Positions 6,782 to 14,264 of a stretch of 16,582 nucleotides of DNA are shown here, in pieces. The first letter of the stretch is position 1; each line of letters starts with the position of its first letter. Position numbers and translations under genes: made by a program. The notes under the pieces were generated by a model. It saw only the letters and a list, made by a program, of their open reading frames with translations, made no database searches and had not been told where the DNA came from. This DNA comes from Candidatus Planktophila limnetica (GTDB taxonomy: Bacteria; Actinomycetota; Actinomycetes; Nanopelagicales; Nanopelagicaceae): positions 1 through 16,582 of the forward strand of contig JAPOHK010000009.1 in assembly GCA_029979485.1 (NCBI GenBank), given 5' to 3'.

Positions 6782-7683
6782 GGCGCTAGTTCAATCTGCG
6801 GGGTTCTGGTCCTTAGAACTACAAGAGCACACCCAGTGAGGATCAAAACAATTCCTGGAAGAATTCCAATTGGAGGACGCTGATCAAGCCACCAAATAGC
6901 AAGTAATGAGCTCACTGGAACTTCAAAGAAAATAATTAGCGAAACAACTGCTGGAGAAACTCTCTTAAGTGCTGAGTTGAACATGGTGTGTCCAAGAATT
7001 TGAGCACCTGCGATTAATCCCAACACAATCCACCATTGCTCTGCGGTGAAATCCCAGAAAGTAAATCCGCCTATGAATACAACTGGTAGGGCGGTGATTG
7101 CGCAAACAAAGTAACAAATCGTTGTATAGGAAGTGGTTTCCAAAGTTTGTTGAGCCTTTGAACCAGCCATCATGTACATGGCAGCTAAGGCCGCAGAAAC
7201 TATTGCTGCTAAATCTCCCATGAAAGATCTGAGTGAAATATTTAAATCAACGCCTGAAATAAGCACCACTCCTGAAAAACTTACAACCATTCCAAGCCAT
7301 GCTCGCGAGGGAATATGTCCGCCAGTCATTCTTACAAATAGAGCTGCGAATATTGGTTGAAGTGCCACGAGGGCTGTTCCTGCGGCAACTGTTGTTAATC
7401 GCATTGCTAGAAAGAATCCAATGAAATGTATAGACAAGATAAATCCTGCCAATACAGCCCATCCCATACCTTTTCGATTATTGCGATGACGAAATGCAAA
7501 TGGCGCAGTCACAATTGCACCACCAAGATTTCTCCAGAAAATTAGCGTAGGTATTGGCATCGTGCTCATTGCGATGAGTGGGCCAGATGTACCAATTCCA
7601 AGAATTCCGATACCGAGACGGGTTAAATCTTTCTGCCCAGGCATAGCTGTGTGACTATGAATGAGTGATTTTTCCGCTGGCAT
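6778..7683 (-). CDS. EamA/DMT-superfamily transporter
   Basis: The 301-residue protein has about ten hydrophobic segments arranged as two EamA repeats (~20-145 and ~155-292), as in drug/metabolite transporters of the inner membrane. Typical features are the early GTSGPL segment, the end of repeat one (AWLGMVVSFSGVVLI), and in repeat two ALKRVSPAVVSLIIFFEVP followed by a final segment GIVLILTGCALVVL. Substrates in this superfamily range from amino acids and nucleotides to drugs, and cannot be assigned. It is the first gene of the five-gene minus operon and is divergent from the MgtE-like gene. A -10-like TACATT lies 6 bases before the ATG at 7683, which supports that start; an internal ATG 13 codons in is an alternative because the first residues are not hydrophobic. 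Confidence 0.87.
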   Translation of the reverse strand: MPAEKSLIHSHTAMPGQKDLTRLGIGILGIGTSGPLIAMSTMPIPTLIFWRNLGGAIVTAPFAFRHRNNRKGMGWAVLAGFILSIHFIGFFLAMRLTTVAAGTALVALQPIFAALFVRMTGGHIPSRAWLGMVVSFSGVVLISGVDLNISLRSFMGDLAAIVSAALAAMYMMAGSKAQQTLETTSYTTICYFVCAITALPVVFIGGFTFWDFTAEQWWIVLGLIAGAQILGHTMFNSALKRVSPAVVSLIIFFEVPVSSLLAIWWLDQRPPIGILPGIVLILTGCALVVLRTRTPQIELAP

Positions 7684-7695
7684 GAGGCAAATGTA
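7681..7695 (-). promoter_or_regulatory. -10-like element and leaderless start of the EamA operon
   Basis: TACATT (7695-7690, minus) is 6 bases before ATG 7683, and no Shine-Dalgarno is seen. It would drive the EamA-PHP-MarC-MpaB-ParA operon. It shares a 71-base divergent gap with the MgtE-like gene. Confidence 0.45.
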
Positions 7696-7742
7696 TCTAT
7701 TCGGTGCGCATTAAGTGAAAGCAGCGAGTTGCTTAGAGCCGT

Positions 7743-7757
7743 TACCCTTATCCCATG
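7743..7757 (+). promoter_or_regulatory. -10-like element and leaderless start of the MgtE-like gene
   Basis: TACCCT at 7743-7748 precedes ATG 7755 by 6 bases with no Shine-Dalgarno. The arrangement closely resembles that at dapD (TACGCT, 6 bases). No convincing -35 hexamer is visible. Confidence 0.5.
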
Positions 7758-9065
7758 AGCGGAAACTTGATTAATCGAGTATTTCTCGCCCGTCTTGCAG
7801 GTACCGCGGTCTTTGACCCAAATGGTGATCCAGTAGGAAAGGTGCGAGATGCTCTCGCGACCCTTCGCGCAAATAATCAACCACCAAGAATCTTGGGATT
7901 AATTGTTGAAGTTCCTCTTCGTCGTCGTGTGTTTGTTCCAATCACGCGAGTTAACTCCATTGAAAGTGGCGCGGTTGTCATTACAGGTTTGCTCAACATG
8001 CGTCGATTTGAAGCTCGGACTGGTGAAGTACTTGTACTTGGCGACATGCTTGATCGTTCTGTTTCGCTTGTCGAAAGCGGTGAAAAAGTAGTTGTCGAAG
8101 ATATGGGAATGGAACAAAACCGAAGTGGTTATTGGCTCATCACTCGAGTTCATATTATGCGTCGTGGCACTGGTTTGCGTCGCAAAGGTGCTACTTCAAC
8201 CGTACTTTGGGAGGAAATTACTGGTTTTGCAATCACCGAACATAATCAAGGTGTCGCAAATTTGCTTTCTACGTTAAGCACGCTGCGTGCAGCTGACCTT
8301 GCATCTGTTATGCACGACCTTGCACCAAAGCGTCGTGTTGAAGTTGCGCGTGCATTAAACGATGAGCGTCTTGCGGACGTGCTCGAAGAAATGGATGAGG
8401 CAGAACGAGTTGAATTATTAGCTGAATTAGAAGGCGAACGTGCCGCTGATGTTCTGGGTGAGATGGATCCAGATGATGCTGCTGACTTACTCCGTGAAGT
8501 TGGGCAAGAACGCGCACAGGCTCTTCTTGATTTAATGGAGCCTGAGGATGCTGAAGATGTTCGTCGCTTGATGAACTATGAAGATTACACAGCTGGCGGC
8601 ATGATGACGACTGAACCAATTGTCATGACAGCCGATAACACAGTTGCAGAAGCGCTCGCTGCAGTACGTCAAAGTGAAATTTCTCCAGCCCTTGCATCAC
8701 AAGTATTTATTTGTCGCGCACCGCTAGAAACTCCAACTGGCCGTTTCATTGGTATTGCTCACTACCAACGTTTGCTACGCGAAGCGCCTTCAACACTGCT
8801 TGGTTCGATGGTTGATACAGATACTCAAGGATTAAATCCCCAAGCATCATTGAATGAAGTTTCGTCATACTTAGCTAGCTATAACTTGCTATCCGTGCCT
8901 GTAATTGACGTTAATGAGCGACTACTTGGAGCCGTAACCGTTGATGACGTGCTTGATCACTTGTTGCCAGAGAATTGGCGCCATGATCACCGAGATATTT
9001 CCAAGACAGCAAATGTTTTGCGTCACGAAAGTTTGTTAAATTCAGAAGAAAGCGAGGAAAACTAA
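7755..9065 (+). CDS. Soluble MgtE-N/CBS domain protein without the Mg channel (Rv1232c-like)
   Basis: The 436-residue protein has the cytosolic sensor half of the magnesium transporter MgtE but no membrane domain. Residues ~8-100 and ~105-165 look like PRC-barrel-type beta modules (VFDPNGDPVGKVRDAL; ITRVHIMRR). Residues ~172-275 form an MgtE-N superhelix of repeats (DERLADVLEEMDEAERVELL; ERAADVLGEMDPDDAADLL) rich in acidic residues, ending in DYTAGGMMTTEP. Residues ~283-405 are a CBS pair (VPVIDVNERLLGAVTVDDVL). In true MgtE this part binds Mg2+ and gates the channel, so this protein may sense Mg2+ or a nucleotide; that is inference. Its TAA touches the ATG of the DUF1003 membrane gene, a likely partner. 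It is not truncated: the sequence continues beyond CBS only for a short acidic tail (SEESEEN) and a proper stop. Confidence 0.85.
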   Translation: MSGNLINRVFLARLAGTAVFDPNGDPVGKVRDALATLRANNQPPRILGLIVEVPLRRRVFVPITRVNSIESGAVVITGLLNMRRFEARTGEVLVLGDMLDRSVSLVESGEKVVVEDMGMEQNRSGYWLITRVHIMRRGTGLRRKGATSTVLWEEITGFAITEHNQGVANLLSTLSTLRAADLASVMHDLAPKRRVEVARALNDERLADVLEEMDEAERVELLAELEGERAADVLGEMDPDDAADLLREVGQERAQALLDLMEPEDAEDVRRLMNYEDYTAGGMMTTEPIVMTADNTVAEALAAVRQSEISPALASQVFICRAPLETPTGRFIGIAHYQRLLREAPSTLLGSMVDTDTQGLNPQASLNEVSSYLASYNLLSVPVIDVNERLLGAVTVDDVLDHLLPENWRHDHRDISKTANVLRHESLLNSEESEEN

Positions 9066-9566
9066 ATGGCACGTAACAATCGTTTGGATACTCCTCGCGA
9101 AACAGGTCGTGCGTTCCGACCAAATTTTGATCCAGAGGCATTTGGTCGTTTATCAGAGAGATTTGCACGATTCTTGGGCACTGCAGGCTTTTTGGTTTAC
9201 ATGACCGTATTTGTTCTCAGCTGGGTTCTCTGGAATGCATTTGCTCCAGTAGATCTTCGCTTTGATGACTACCCATTCATCTTTCTTACTCTTATTTTGT
9301 CTCTACAAGCATCTTATGCTGCGCCACTTATTCTGCTTGCACAAAATCGACAAGCAGATCGTGACCGTATTCAGGTTAGTGAGGATCGTGCACGCAACGA
9401 GCGCTCAATTGCAGATACCGAATACTTGACTCGTGAATTAGCAAGCCTGCGAAATGCATTGGGTGAGGTTGCAACACGTGATTTCTTGCGTAACGAATTA
9501 AAGGACATGCTTGAAGAAGTCCTAGATGAGTTACGTGGAAAGACCAAGCCTGACGCCGAGAAGTGA
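9066..9566 (+). CDS. DUF1003 family membrane protein (Rv1231c-like)
   Basis: The 166-residue protein matches DUF1003. It has two membrane helices at about 38-60 and 70-93, with a tryptophan-rich turn (SWVLWNAF) and the short loop FDDYPFIFLTLILSLQASYA typical of the family. Its C-terminal ~70 residues are charged and helical (RQADRDRIQVSEDRARNERS, then leucine-spaced heptads), suggesting a cytosolic coiled coil. Function is unknown to me. It starts directly after the stop of the MgtE-N/CBS protein, with GAGGAAAAC about 8 bases upstream as a possible ribosome site, so the two are probably co-translated and may form one complex. The last 36 bases overlap the 3' end of the convergent mrp gene. 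Confidence 0.87.
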   Translation: MARNNRLDTPRETGRAFRPNFDPEAFGRLSERFARFLGTAGFLVYMTVFVLSWVLWNAFAPVDLRFDDYPFIFLTLILSLQASYAAPLILLAQNRQADRDRIQVSEDRARNERSIADTEYLTRELASLRNALGEVATRDFLRNELKDMLEEVLDELRGKTKPDAEK

Positions 9567-10652
9567 CTTCTTTCTAACAACTAATTTTTCAACAATTACA
9601 TTTACTGATTTAGCTGCTGCGCTCTCTGGGAACGCAACTACCACTGGTGCGCCGTTGTCTCCACCAGTTCTCAAATCTGGGCTAAACGGAACTTTTCCAA
9701 GCAATGGCACGTCTATTCCTGCTAACTCAGAAAGACGCTTTGCTGTTTCTTCTCCACCTCCTGAGCCAAATAAAGAAATCATGTCATCGCATTTTGGGCA
9801 AGGAAAATCCGACATGTTTTCTATGACACCAACAAGGTGTTGTTTGATTTGATGTGCAATTCGGCCTGCTCTTTCGGCAACTTCTGCTGCAGCAACTTGC
9901 GGAGTTGTTACAACAAGAATTTCTGAAGCTGGAATGAGTTGACCTAATGAAATAGCAAGATCACCAGTTCCGGGTGGTAAATCAATAAGCAGTAAATCTA
10001 AATCTCCCCAGTATGCATCTGAGAGTAACTGCTCTAAAACCTTATGTAGAAGTGGGCCACGGTAAGCAACTGCATCTGATCGCTCAGGCTTAAACATCTC
10101 CATTGAAACAACTTTCACCCCGTATGACTCAAGTGGGATAAACATTTGATCGATGGCAGTTGGGCGCTGACCAATTAAACCCATCAATCTTGGTACAGAG
10201 TGTCCGTACACATCTGCATCTAGAATTCCTACGCGCAAACCTTTTTGTGCAGCAGCGACCGCTAAATTAACGGTCAAGGAAGATTTTCCAACGCCGCCTT
10301 TACCAGATGCAATTCCAATTACGCGAGTGAGTGATTCCGGTTGAGCAAAGGGAATAATTTTTTCTTTTCCGTTTCGCAATAAAGATTTCAAATTTCCGCG
10401 TTGTTCTTCGCTCATTACACCGAAGGAAATTTCAACCGATGAAATGGTGTCAACTGCCATAACAGCCTTTGTGATGTCAGTACGCAATCGATCTTGCATG
10501 GGACATCCAGAAATTGTTAGTAAAATCTTTAAGCGAGCAATTCCACCATCGGCCTGTACGGATTCAACCATTCCCAATTCAGGTAAAGGGCGGTGAATTT
10601 CGGGATCTTCTACCGTTGCAAGGGCGGCATGAATTGATTCAATAACTGTCAT
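9531..10652 (-). CDS. mrp: Mrp/ApbC Fe-S cluster carrier ATPase
   Basis: The 373-residue cytosolic P-loop protein delivers Fe-S clusters to apoproteins. Residues ~1-85 are a MIP18/DUF59 domain (VEDPEIHRPLPELGMV; ISGCPMQDRL with C50). From ~108 comes the Mrp/NBP35 ATPase: deviant Walker A GKGGVGKS (117-124), Walker A' ILDADVYGHSVPRL (143-156), Walker B LLIDLPPGTGD (221-231), and the cluster-binding CPKC at 285-288 with a following GSGGG. The length is normal for the N-terminally extended form. The start overlaps the tatB stop as ATGA, so it is translated with tatB. The C-terminus is unusual: the last ~11 residues (SLLGVRLGLST) and the stop are encoded antisense to the 3' end of the DUF1003 gene. 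Family assignment is firm; target apoproteins are not evident. Confidence 0.95.
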   Translation of the reverse strand: MTVIESIHAALATVEDPEIHRPLPELGMVESVQADGGIARLKILLTISGCPMQDRLRTDITKAVMAVDTISSVEISFGVMSEEQRGNLKSLLRNGKEKIIPFAQPESLTRVIGIASGKGGVGKSSLTVNLAVAAAQKGLRVGILDADVYGHSVPRLMGLIGQRPTAIDQMFIPLESYGVKVVSMEMFKPERSDAVAYRGPLLHKVLEQLLSDAYWGDLDLLLIDLPPGTGDLAISLGQLIPASEILVVTTPQVAAAEVAERAGRIAHQIKQHLVGVIENMSDFPCPKCDDMISLFGSGGGEETAKRLSELAGIDVPLLGKVPFSPDLRTGGDNGAPVVVAFPESAAAKSVNVIVEKLVVRKKSLLGVRLGLST

Positions 10653-10948
10653 AGTAAATCCGGATCGATCTTAGGTTGAGCGGTATTGCGTGGCTTTTCT
10701 TCATCAAGTGCACCCGCAAGTTGTTTTTTGATAAAAGTTTTTGGATTTAAATCCGAAGGTTGTAGATCTTCAAAGCCAGGCCCGAGATTTTCGCGAAGTT
10801 CTGCCGTTGCACTATTTGCCACATTCTTAACTTTCTTTAAAAACTTTGCGGCATCCGATGAAAATTTTGGCAATCGTTCTGGTCCGACAAAAAATATTGC
10901 GAGCACTGCCAAGCCAATGAACTCACCTGGTCCGATACCGAAAATCAT
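10649..10948 (-). CDS. tatB: TatB-type twin-arginine translocase subunit
   Basis: The 99-residue protein has the TatA/B layout: a short N-terminal membrane helix (~3-21, ending GPERLP, the family's hinge signature), an amphipathic helix (~24-50), then a charged tail. The position between htrA and mrp is that of tatB in other actinobacteria (Rv1224 in M. tuberculosis), which is why TatB is preferred over TatA. With TatA and TatC (not in the window) it receives folded proteins with twin-arginine signals and exports them. The start ATG has a TAGGCT -10-like hexamer 6 bases upstream and no Shine-Dalgarno, which suggests a leaderless transcript from the 26-base gap after htrA. The stop overlaps the mrp start (ATGA). 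Confidence 0.88.
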   Translation of the reverse strand: MIFGIGPGEFIGLAVLAIFFVGPERLPKFSSDAAKFLKKVKNVANSATAELRENLGPGFEDLQPSDLNPKTFIKKQLAGALDEEKPRNTAQPKIDPDLL

Positions 10949-10960
10949 GTTGTAAGCCTA
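10946..10960 (-). promoter_or_regulatory. -10-like element and leaderless start of tatB
   Basis: TAGGCT (10960-10955, minus) is 6 bases before ATG 10948 inside the 26-base htrA-tatB gap. It suggests tatB-mrp can be transcribed apart from htrA. Confidence 0.42.
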
Positions 10961-10974
10961 GTGCGTGCCGTGCG

Positions 10975-12108
10975 TTAGTTCTTGCCAGCAGCCAGCGTCA
11001 CAGTTGTTGTCCGCGTACTACTTCCACGTTTGAATTTCACTTCAACGCGGTCACCAATATTCTTGGCTCGAATTGCAACAATTAATTCATCAGGATTATT
11101 GATAGCTTTTCCACCAAATTCAATGATCAAATCTCCCGGTTTGATTCCCGCTTTTTGTGCTGGCCCTCCAGGAAGAATTGCTCCATCTGCTGTTGTTACT
11201 TTTGCACCAGGCCCAGCGAAATTCATATCAATTGATACTCCCATAACTGGGTATGACGCTTTGCCAGTTGTTATCAATTGATTTGCAGTTTTTCTTGCTT
11301 GATTAATAGGAATCGCGAAACCCAAACCAATCGAACCAGCTTGAGAATTCGATGCACTACTCAATGTCGCAATAGCAGAATTAACTCCAATCACAGCTCC
11401 GGTTGTATCTATTAGGGGGCCACCAGAATTTCCAGGATTAATCGCCGCGTCAGTCTGTAGCGCATTAATAAATGAACTTTCTCCTGCAGATCCGCCTGCA
11501 GTTACTGCTCGATCTTTAGCGCTAATAATTCCCAGAGTAACTGTCCCTGATAATCCAAGCGGAGAACCTATTGCGATTACAGAATCTCCAACTGCTACTT
11601 TGTCGCTATCGCCAAATTGCAGTGCAGGCAAACCATTTGCGACAATTTTCAATACCGCTAAATCATAGGAAGCATCGCGACCAACAATCCTGCTTTGAAA
11701 CTCTTCACCGTTATTGAGAGTGACGACAATCTTAGCTTTAGCTAGAGCAGCATCTTCGACAACGTGATTGTTAGTCAGAATAAAACCAGAACTATCAATT
11801 ATGAAACCTGAACCGGAACTTCCTGCTTCGGTTGTAATTGAAACAACCGATGGTAGAACTCGATTTGCTAATCCCGCAACGGAATCCGGTTTGCGTTCAA
11901 TTGAATTGGAGGCTGAAACTAAATTTGCTTTGCCTCCAAAAAATCCACCTGAAGCATTTACACCAAGTATTCCCCCAACAATTCCGGCAATAACTGCCAG
12001 CACAACAACTGCACCGGGTGTCACACCTCTGTTAGAGCGAGGAAAATCTTGAGAGTTCCACCAAGGCGCATCTGCATGCACTCTTGATTTGCGTGAACGA
12101 AACTTCAT
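10975..12108 (-). CDS. HtrA/DegP-like membrane-anchored serine protease with PDZ domain
   Basis: The 377-residue protein has a cytosolic basic head (~1-30), one membrane anchor (~31-53), an extracytoplasmic trypsin-like domain (~75-285) and one PDZ domain (~286-375). The catalytic triad is complete: H115 in TNNHVV, D149 in YDLAVLK, S228 in GNSGGP. Such proteases degrade or refold damaged envelope proteins. The PDZ part contains GGPAQKAGIKPGDLI, the usual ligand-loop region. In M. tuberculosis the orthologous position (htrA, Rv1223) follows sigE and rseA; here the methyltransferase gene lies 13 bases upstream and neither is present. A weak GATAGG ribosome site precedes the ATG by about 4 bases. 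It probably sits in one transcript with pepA and the methyltransferase gene. The exact paralogue name (HtrA, PepD, DegP) is not set. Confidence 0.9.
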   Translation of the reverse strand: MKFRSRKSRVHADAPWWNSQDFPRSNRGVTPGAVVVLAVIAGIVGGILGVNASGGFFGGKANLVSASNSIERKPDSVAGLANRVLPSVVSITTEAGSSGSGFIIDSSGFILTNNHVVEDAALAKAKIVVTLNNGEEFQSRIVGRDASYDLAVLKIVANGLPALQFGDSDKVAVGDSVIAIGSPLGLSGTVTLGIISAKDRAVTAGGSAGESSFINALQTDAAINPGNSGGPLIDTTGAVIGVNSAIATLSSASNSQAGSIGLGFAIPINQARKTANQLITTGKASYPVMGVSIDMNFAGPGAKVTTADGAILPGGPAQKAGIKPGDLIIEFGGKAINNPDELIVAIRAKNIGDRVEVKFKRGSSTRTTTVTLAAGKN

Positions 12109-12121
12109 GGTGCCTATCTTG

Positions 12122-12751
12122 CTACAACTTAGTTGCGATTAACAAACCATCGCCAACGGTGATGAGTGTGCTGACCCAAAGATCTGTAGCACTCTTTACG
12201 GACTTACCGGCTTCGCGCAGAGCAATTGTTCGTGGATCTCGTTGTGACGGATCGCTTACTTTGCCGCCACCAAAAAATCCATCAATGACCATGACGCCAC
12301 CACTTCGCAAGATGCGATGTGCTTCTTCAATTGTGTATGTCAGATCCTCTGGATTGTGGCGTAGAACAACTAAGTCGTATGCACGGTCAGTTAACTTAGT
12401 CATGACATCCATTATCGAATTTGTAATCAATCGATAACGAGATGGAGCTATGCCCGCATCTTGCATTGCAATTCTTGCTATGCGTGAGTGTTCTGTTTCA
12501 TCATCGATGGAAGTTAGGGTGCCACTTGTAATCATTCCACTGAGAATCCAAAGACTTCCAACTCCAGAACCTGTGCCAACCTCAACAACTGATTGCGCAG
12601 AGAGTTGATGTGCTAAGGCCCGAAGGTAAGCCCCAACACCTGTTGTTGCATCATTAGCACCGACTTCTGCTCCACGCGCACGTGCACGTATTTGAAATTC
12701 ATCTTCATGAATGAAACTTTCTGCATATGTATGCGGATCAATCTTCATCAT
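12122..12751 (-). CDS. SAM-dependent O-methyltransferase-like protein (Rv1220c-like)
   Basis: This is a class I methyltransferase of about 209 residues. Motif I is VVEVGTGSGVGSLWIL (~55-70), followed by the acidic motif II region TSIDDETEHSRIA. It resembles the caffeoyl-CoA O-methyltransferase group (COG4122), but the place where that group has a metal-binding Asp (IDADK) reads VVLRHNPED, so the metal site appears lost, as I recall for Rv1220c. The substrate is unknown. The C-terminal segment SQRDPRTIALREAG followed by VGDGLLIATKL also fits Rv1220c. The start is taken as ATG 12751, which overlaps the pepA stop by 4 bases (ATGA); a TTG five codons upstream (12766) or the next ATG (12748) are alternatives. 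Downstream lies htrA after 13 bases. Confidence 0.8.
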   Translation of the reverse strand: MMKIDPHTYAESFIHEDEFQIRARARGAEVGANDATTGVGAYLRALAHQLSAQSVVEVGTGSGVGSLWILSGMITSGTLTSIDDETEHSRIARIAMQDAGIAPSRYRLITNSIMDVMTKLTDRAYDLVVLRHNPEDLTYTIEEAHRILRSGGVMVIDGFFGGGKVSDPSQRDPRTIALREAGKSVKSATDLWVSTLITVGDGLLIATKL

Positions 12752-14229
12752 AAACTCATAATCCAATCAATGAGCAGTCGTACACCAAATCCAGTTCCAC
12801 CTTTTGGAGATTCTCCAGCATCACTTTCACTTCGTGCTGTCCCTGCAACATCTAGGTGAACCCACTTTCTTTTGCCTGTGAATTTCTCTAAAAATAAAGC
12901 AGCTGTCACAGAGCCAGCAGAGTAATCACCTTTATCTGCTGTGTGATTGAAGTCTGCGATGTCACTTTCGAGTGAATCTTGATAATCATCTACGAGTGGC
13001 ATGTGCCAGAGTCGATCACCGGAAGATTCACCGGCCGCAATTAGTTGAGAAGCTAATTTTGAATCACGGGTATACATGGCTCCGTATTGACGTCCAAGTC
13101 CTAGTGTTGCTGAACCAGTCAGGGTTGCAATATCTAATAAGTAATCTGGATTGAGCTTTGCGTCGGCGTATGCCAAACCATCGGCTAAAACTAAACGGCC
13201 CTCTGCATCGGTATCTAGAACTTCCACTGTTGTACCACCGTAATGAGTTATAACGTCACTGGGTCTTTGAGATGTTCCAGATAGGGCATTTTCTGCGCAC
13301 ATCAATAGCGCCGTAACTTTTACACGCGGTTTCAATTCTGGAAGTGCTCCAACAACGTTTAGAACAGCAGCAGCACCAGCCATGTCGCTTTTCATGGCCA
13401 TCATCAGATCGTAAGGACGTTTGAGAGAGACTCCGCCGGTATCAAAGGTAATTCCTTTGCCAACCAGCACTACGTGTGGAATTTTCTTGCCAGTGGATTT
13501 AGGTGAATAGGTAATCTGTATGAACCTAGGACCTGGTTTCGGTGATGAATTTCCAACAGCTCGTAATCCACCAAATTGTGCGAGTTCTTTGCCCGCCAAA
13601 ACCTTAATTGTGAGCTTGCCATCCTTGGCAATTTTCTGTGCTTGCTGAGCCATCCAGAGCGGGTTCTTAATATTTGATGGGGTGTGAACTAAGTCGCGAG
13701 CGCTACAGACTGCACTAGCAATAATTGATGCTTCATAAATAATTTTTTCACTCTTAGACACAACATTAAATGTTGGCTGATCAGTCTTGGCATCACTCTT
13801 AAGTGTCCATGTATACGAACCCAAAACCGCCGCAATTGCATGAGCGCGAATATCTTGTACGTCAGTTGCCAATAAATTAGAAACGTTAACTTTTTTACCA
13901 CGTAGTTTTCTACCCAAACTAGCGGCAGCCAGGCGGTGAGATTGCGTACTTTGGTCTCCAAGACCAATCACAAATACGCGATCGGCTTTGGTCGCTTTTT
14001 GGCTCACTGGAATTTCAAGAATTTCACCTGCTTTTCCTGCAGGTTGAAAAAAAGTGATTTCATCTATGAGGTCAACATCAAAGAAATTTTCTATTGCAGT
14101 GATGGCATCAATTGCGCCAACTAATTCATATCCATCGGATTCTGACTTAACAAACCCAACTGCAATTGCATCTGCGCTGACAATATCCTCAACGTGTGAA
14201 GAGATTCTTGAGAGTTGGGCATAAGACAT
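12748..14229 (-). CDS. pepA: Leucyl aminopeptidase, M17 family
   Basis: The 493-residue di-metal aminopeptidase removes N-terminal residues from peptides, usually as a cytosolic hexamer. The N-terminal ~165 residues are the family's variable domain. The catalytic domain has VGKGITFDTGGVSLK (K258, D263 and K270 in this numbering), KSDMAGAAAVL (D282), DTDAEGRLVLADGL (D341, E343, R345) and the dimetal-site end WVHLDVAGTA. The signature is DTDAEGR rather than the common NTDAEGR, an Asn-to-Asp change at a position flanking the metal ligands. The start is ATG 14229: a TAGCCT -10-like hexamer ends 6 bases before it, whereas an upstream GTG (14235) would directly touch the hexamer. It overlaps the methyltransferase gene downstream. 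Metal and substrate choice cannot be read. Confidence 0.92.
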   Translation of the reverse strand: MSYAQLSRISSHVEDIVSADAIAVGFVKSESDGYELVGAIDAITAIENFFDVDLIDEITFFQPAGKAGEILEIPVSQKATKADRVFVIGLGDQSTQSHRLAAASLGRKLRGKKVNVSNLLATDVQDIRAHAIAAVLGSYTWTLKSDAKTDQPTFNVVSKSEKIIYEASIIASAVCSARDLVHTPSNIKNPLWMAQQAQKIAKDGKLTIKVLAGKELAQFGGLRAVGNSSPKPGPRFIQITYSPKSTGKKIPHVVLVGKGITFDTGGVSLKRPYDLMMAMKSDMAGAAAVLNVVGALPELKPRVKVTALLMCAENALSGTSQRPSDVITHYGGTTVEVLDTDAEGRLVLADGLAYADAKLNPDYLLDIATLTGSATLGLGRQYGAMYTRDSKLASQLIAAGESSGDRLWHMPLVDDYQDSLESDIADFNHTADKGDYSAGSVTAALFLEKFTGKRKWVHLDVAGTARSESDAGESPKGGTGFGVRLLIDWIMSL

Positions 14230-14241
14230 ACGCACAGGCTA
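14227..14241 (-). promoter_or_regulatory. -10-like element and leaderless start of pepA
   Basis: TAGCCT (14241-14236, minus) is 6 bases before ATG 14229, in the 35-base gap after DUF3117. No Shine-Dalgarno is present. This decides the start against GTG 14235. Confidence 0.5.
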
Positions 14242-14264
14242 ACTAAAAAAAGAAGAAATGCGCT

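Noticed and set aside
8308..8619. Minus-strand open frame rich in His, Gln and Leu inside the MgtE-like gene
   Set aside because: It is the complement of the acidic MgtE-N repeats, which explains its composition.
10686..10955. Plus-strand open frame opposite tatB
   Set aside because: Antisense shadow of a clear TatB gene; no ribosome site or recognisable domain.
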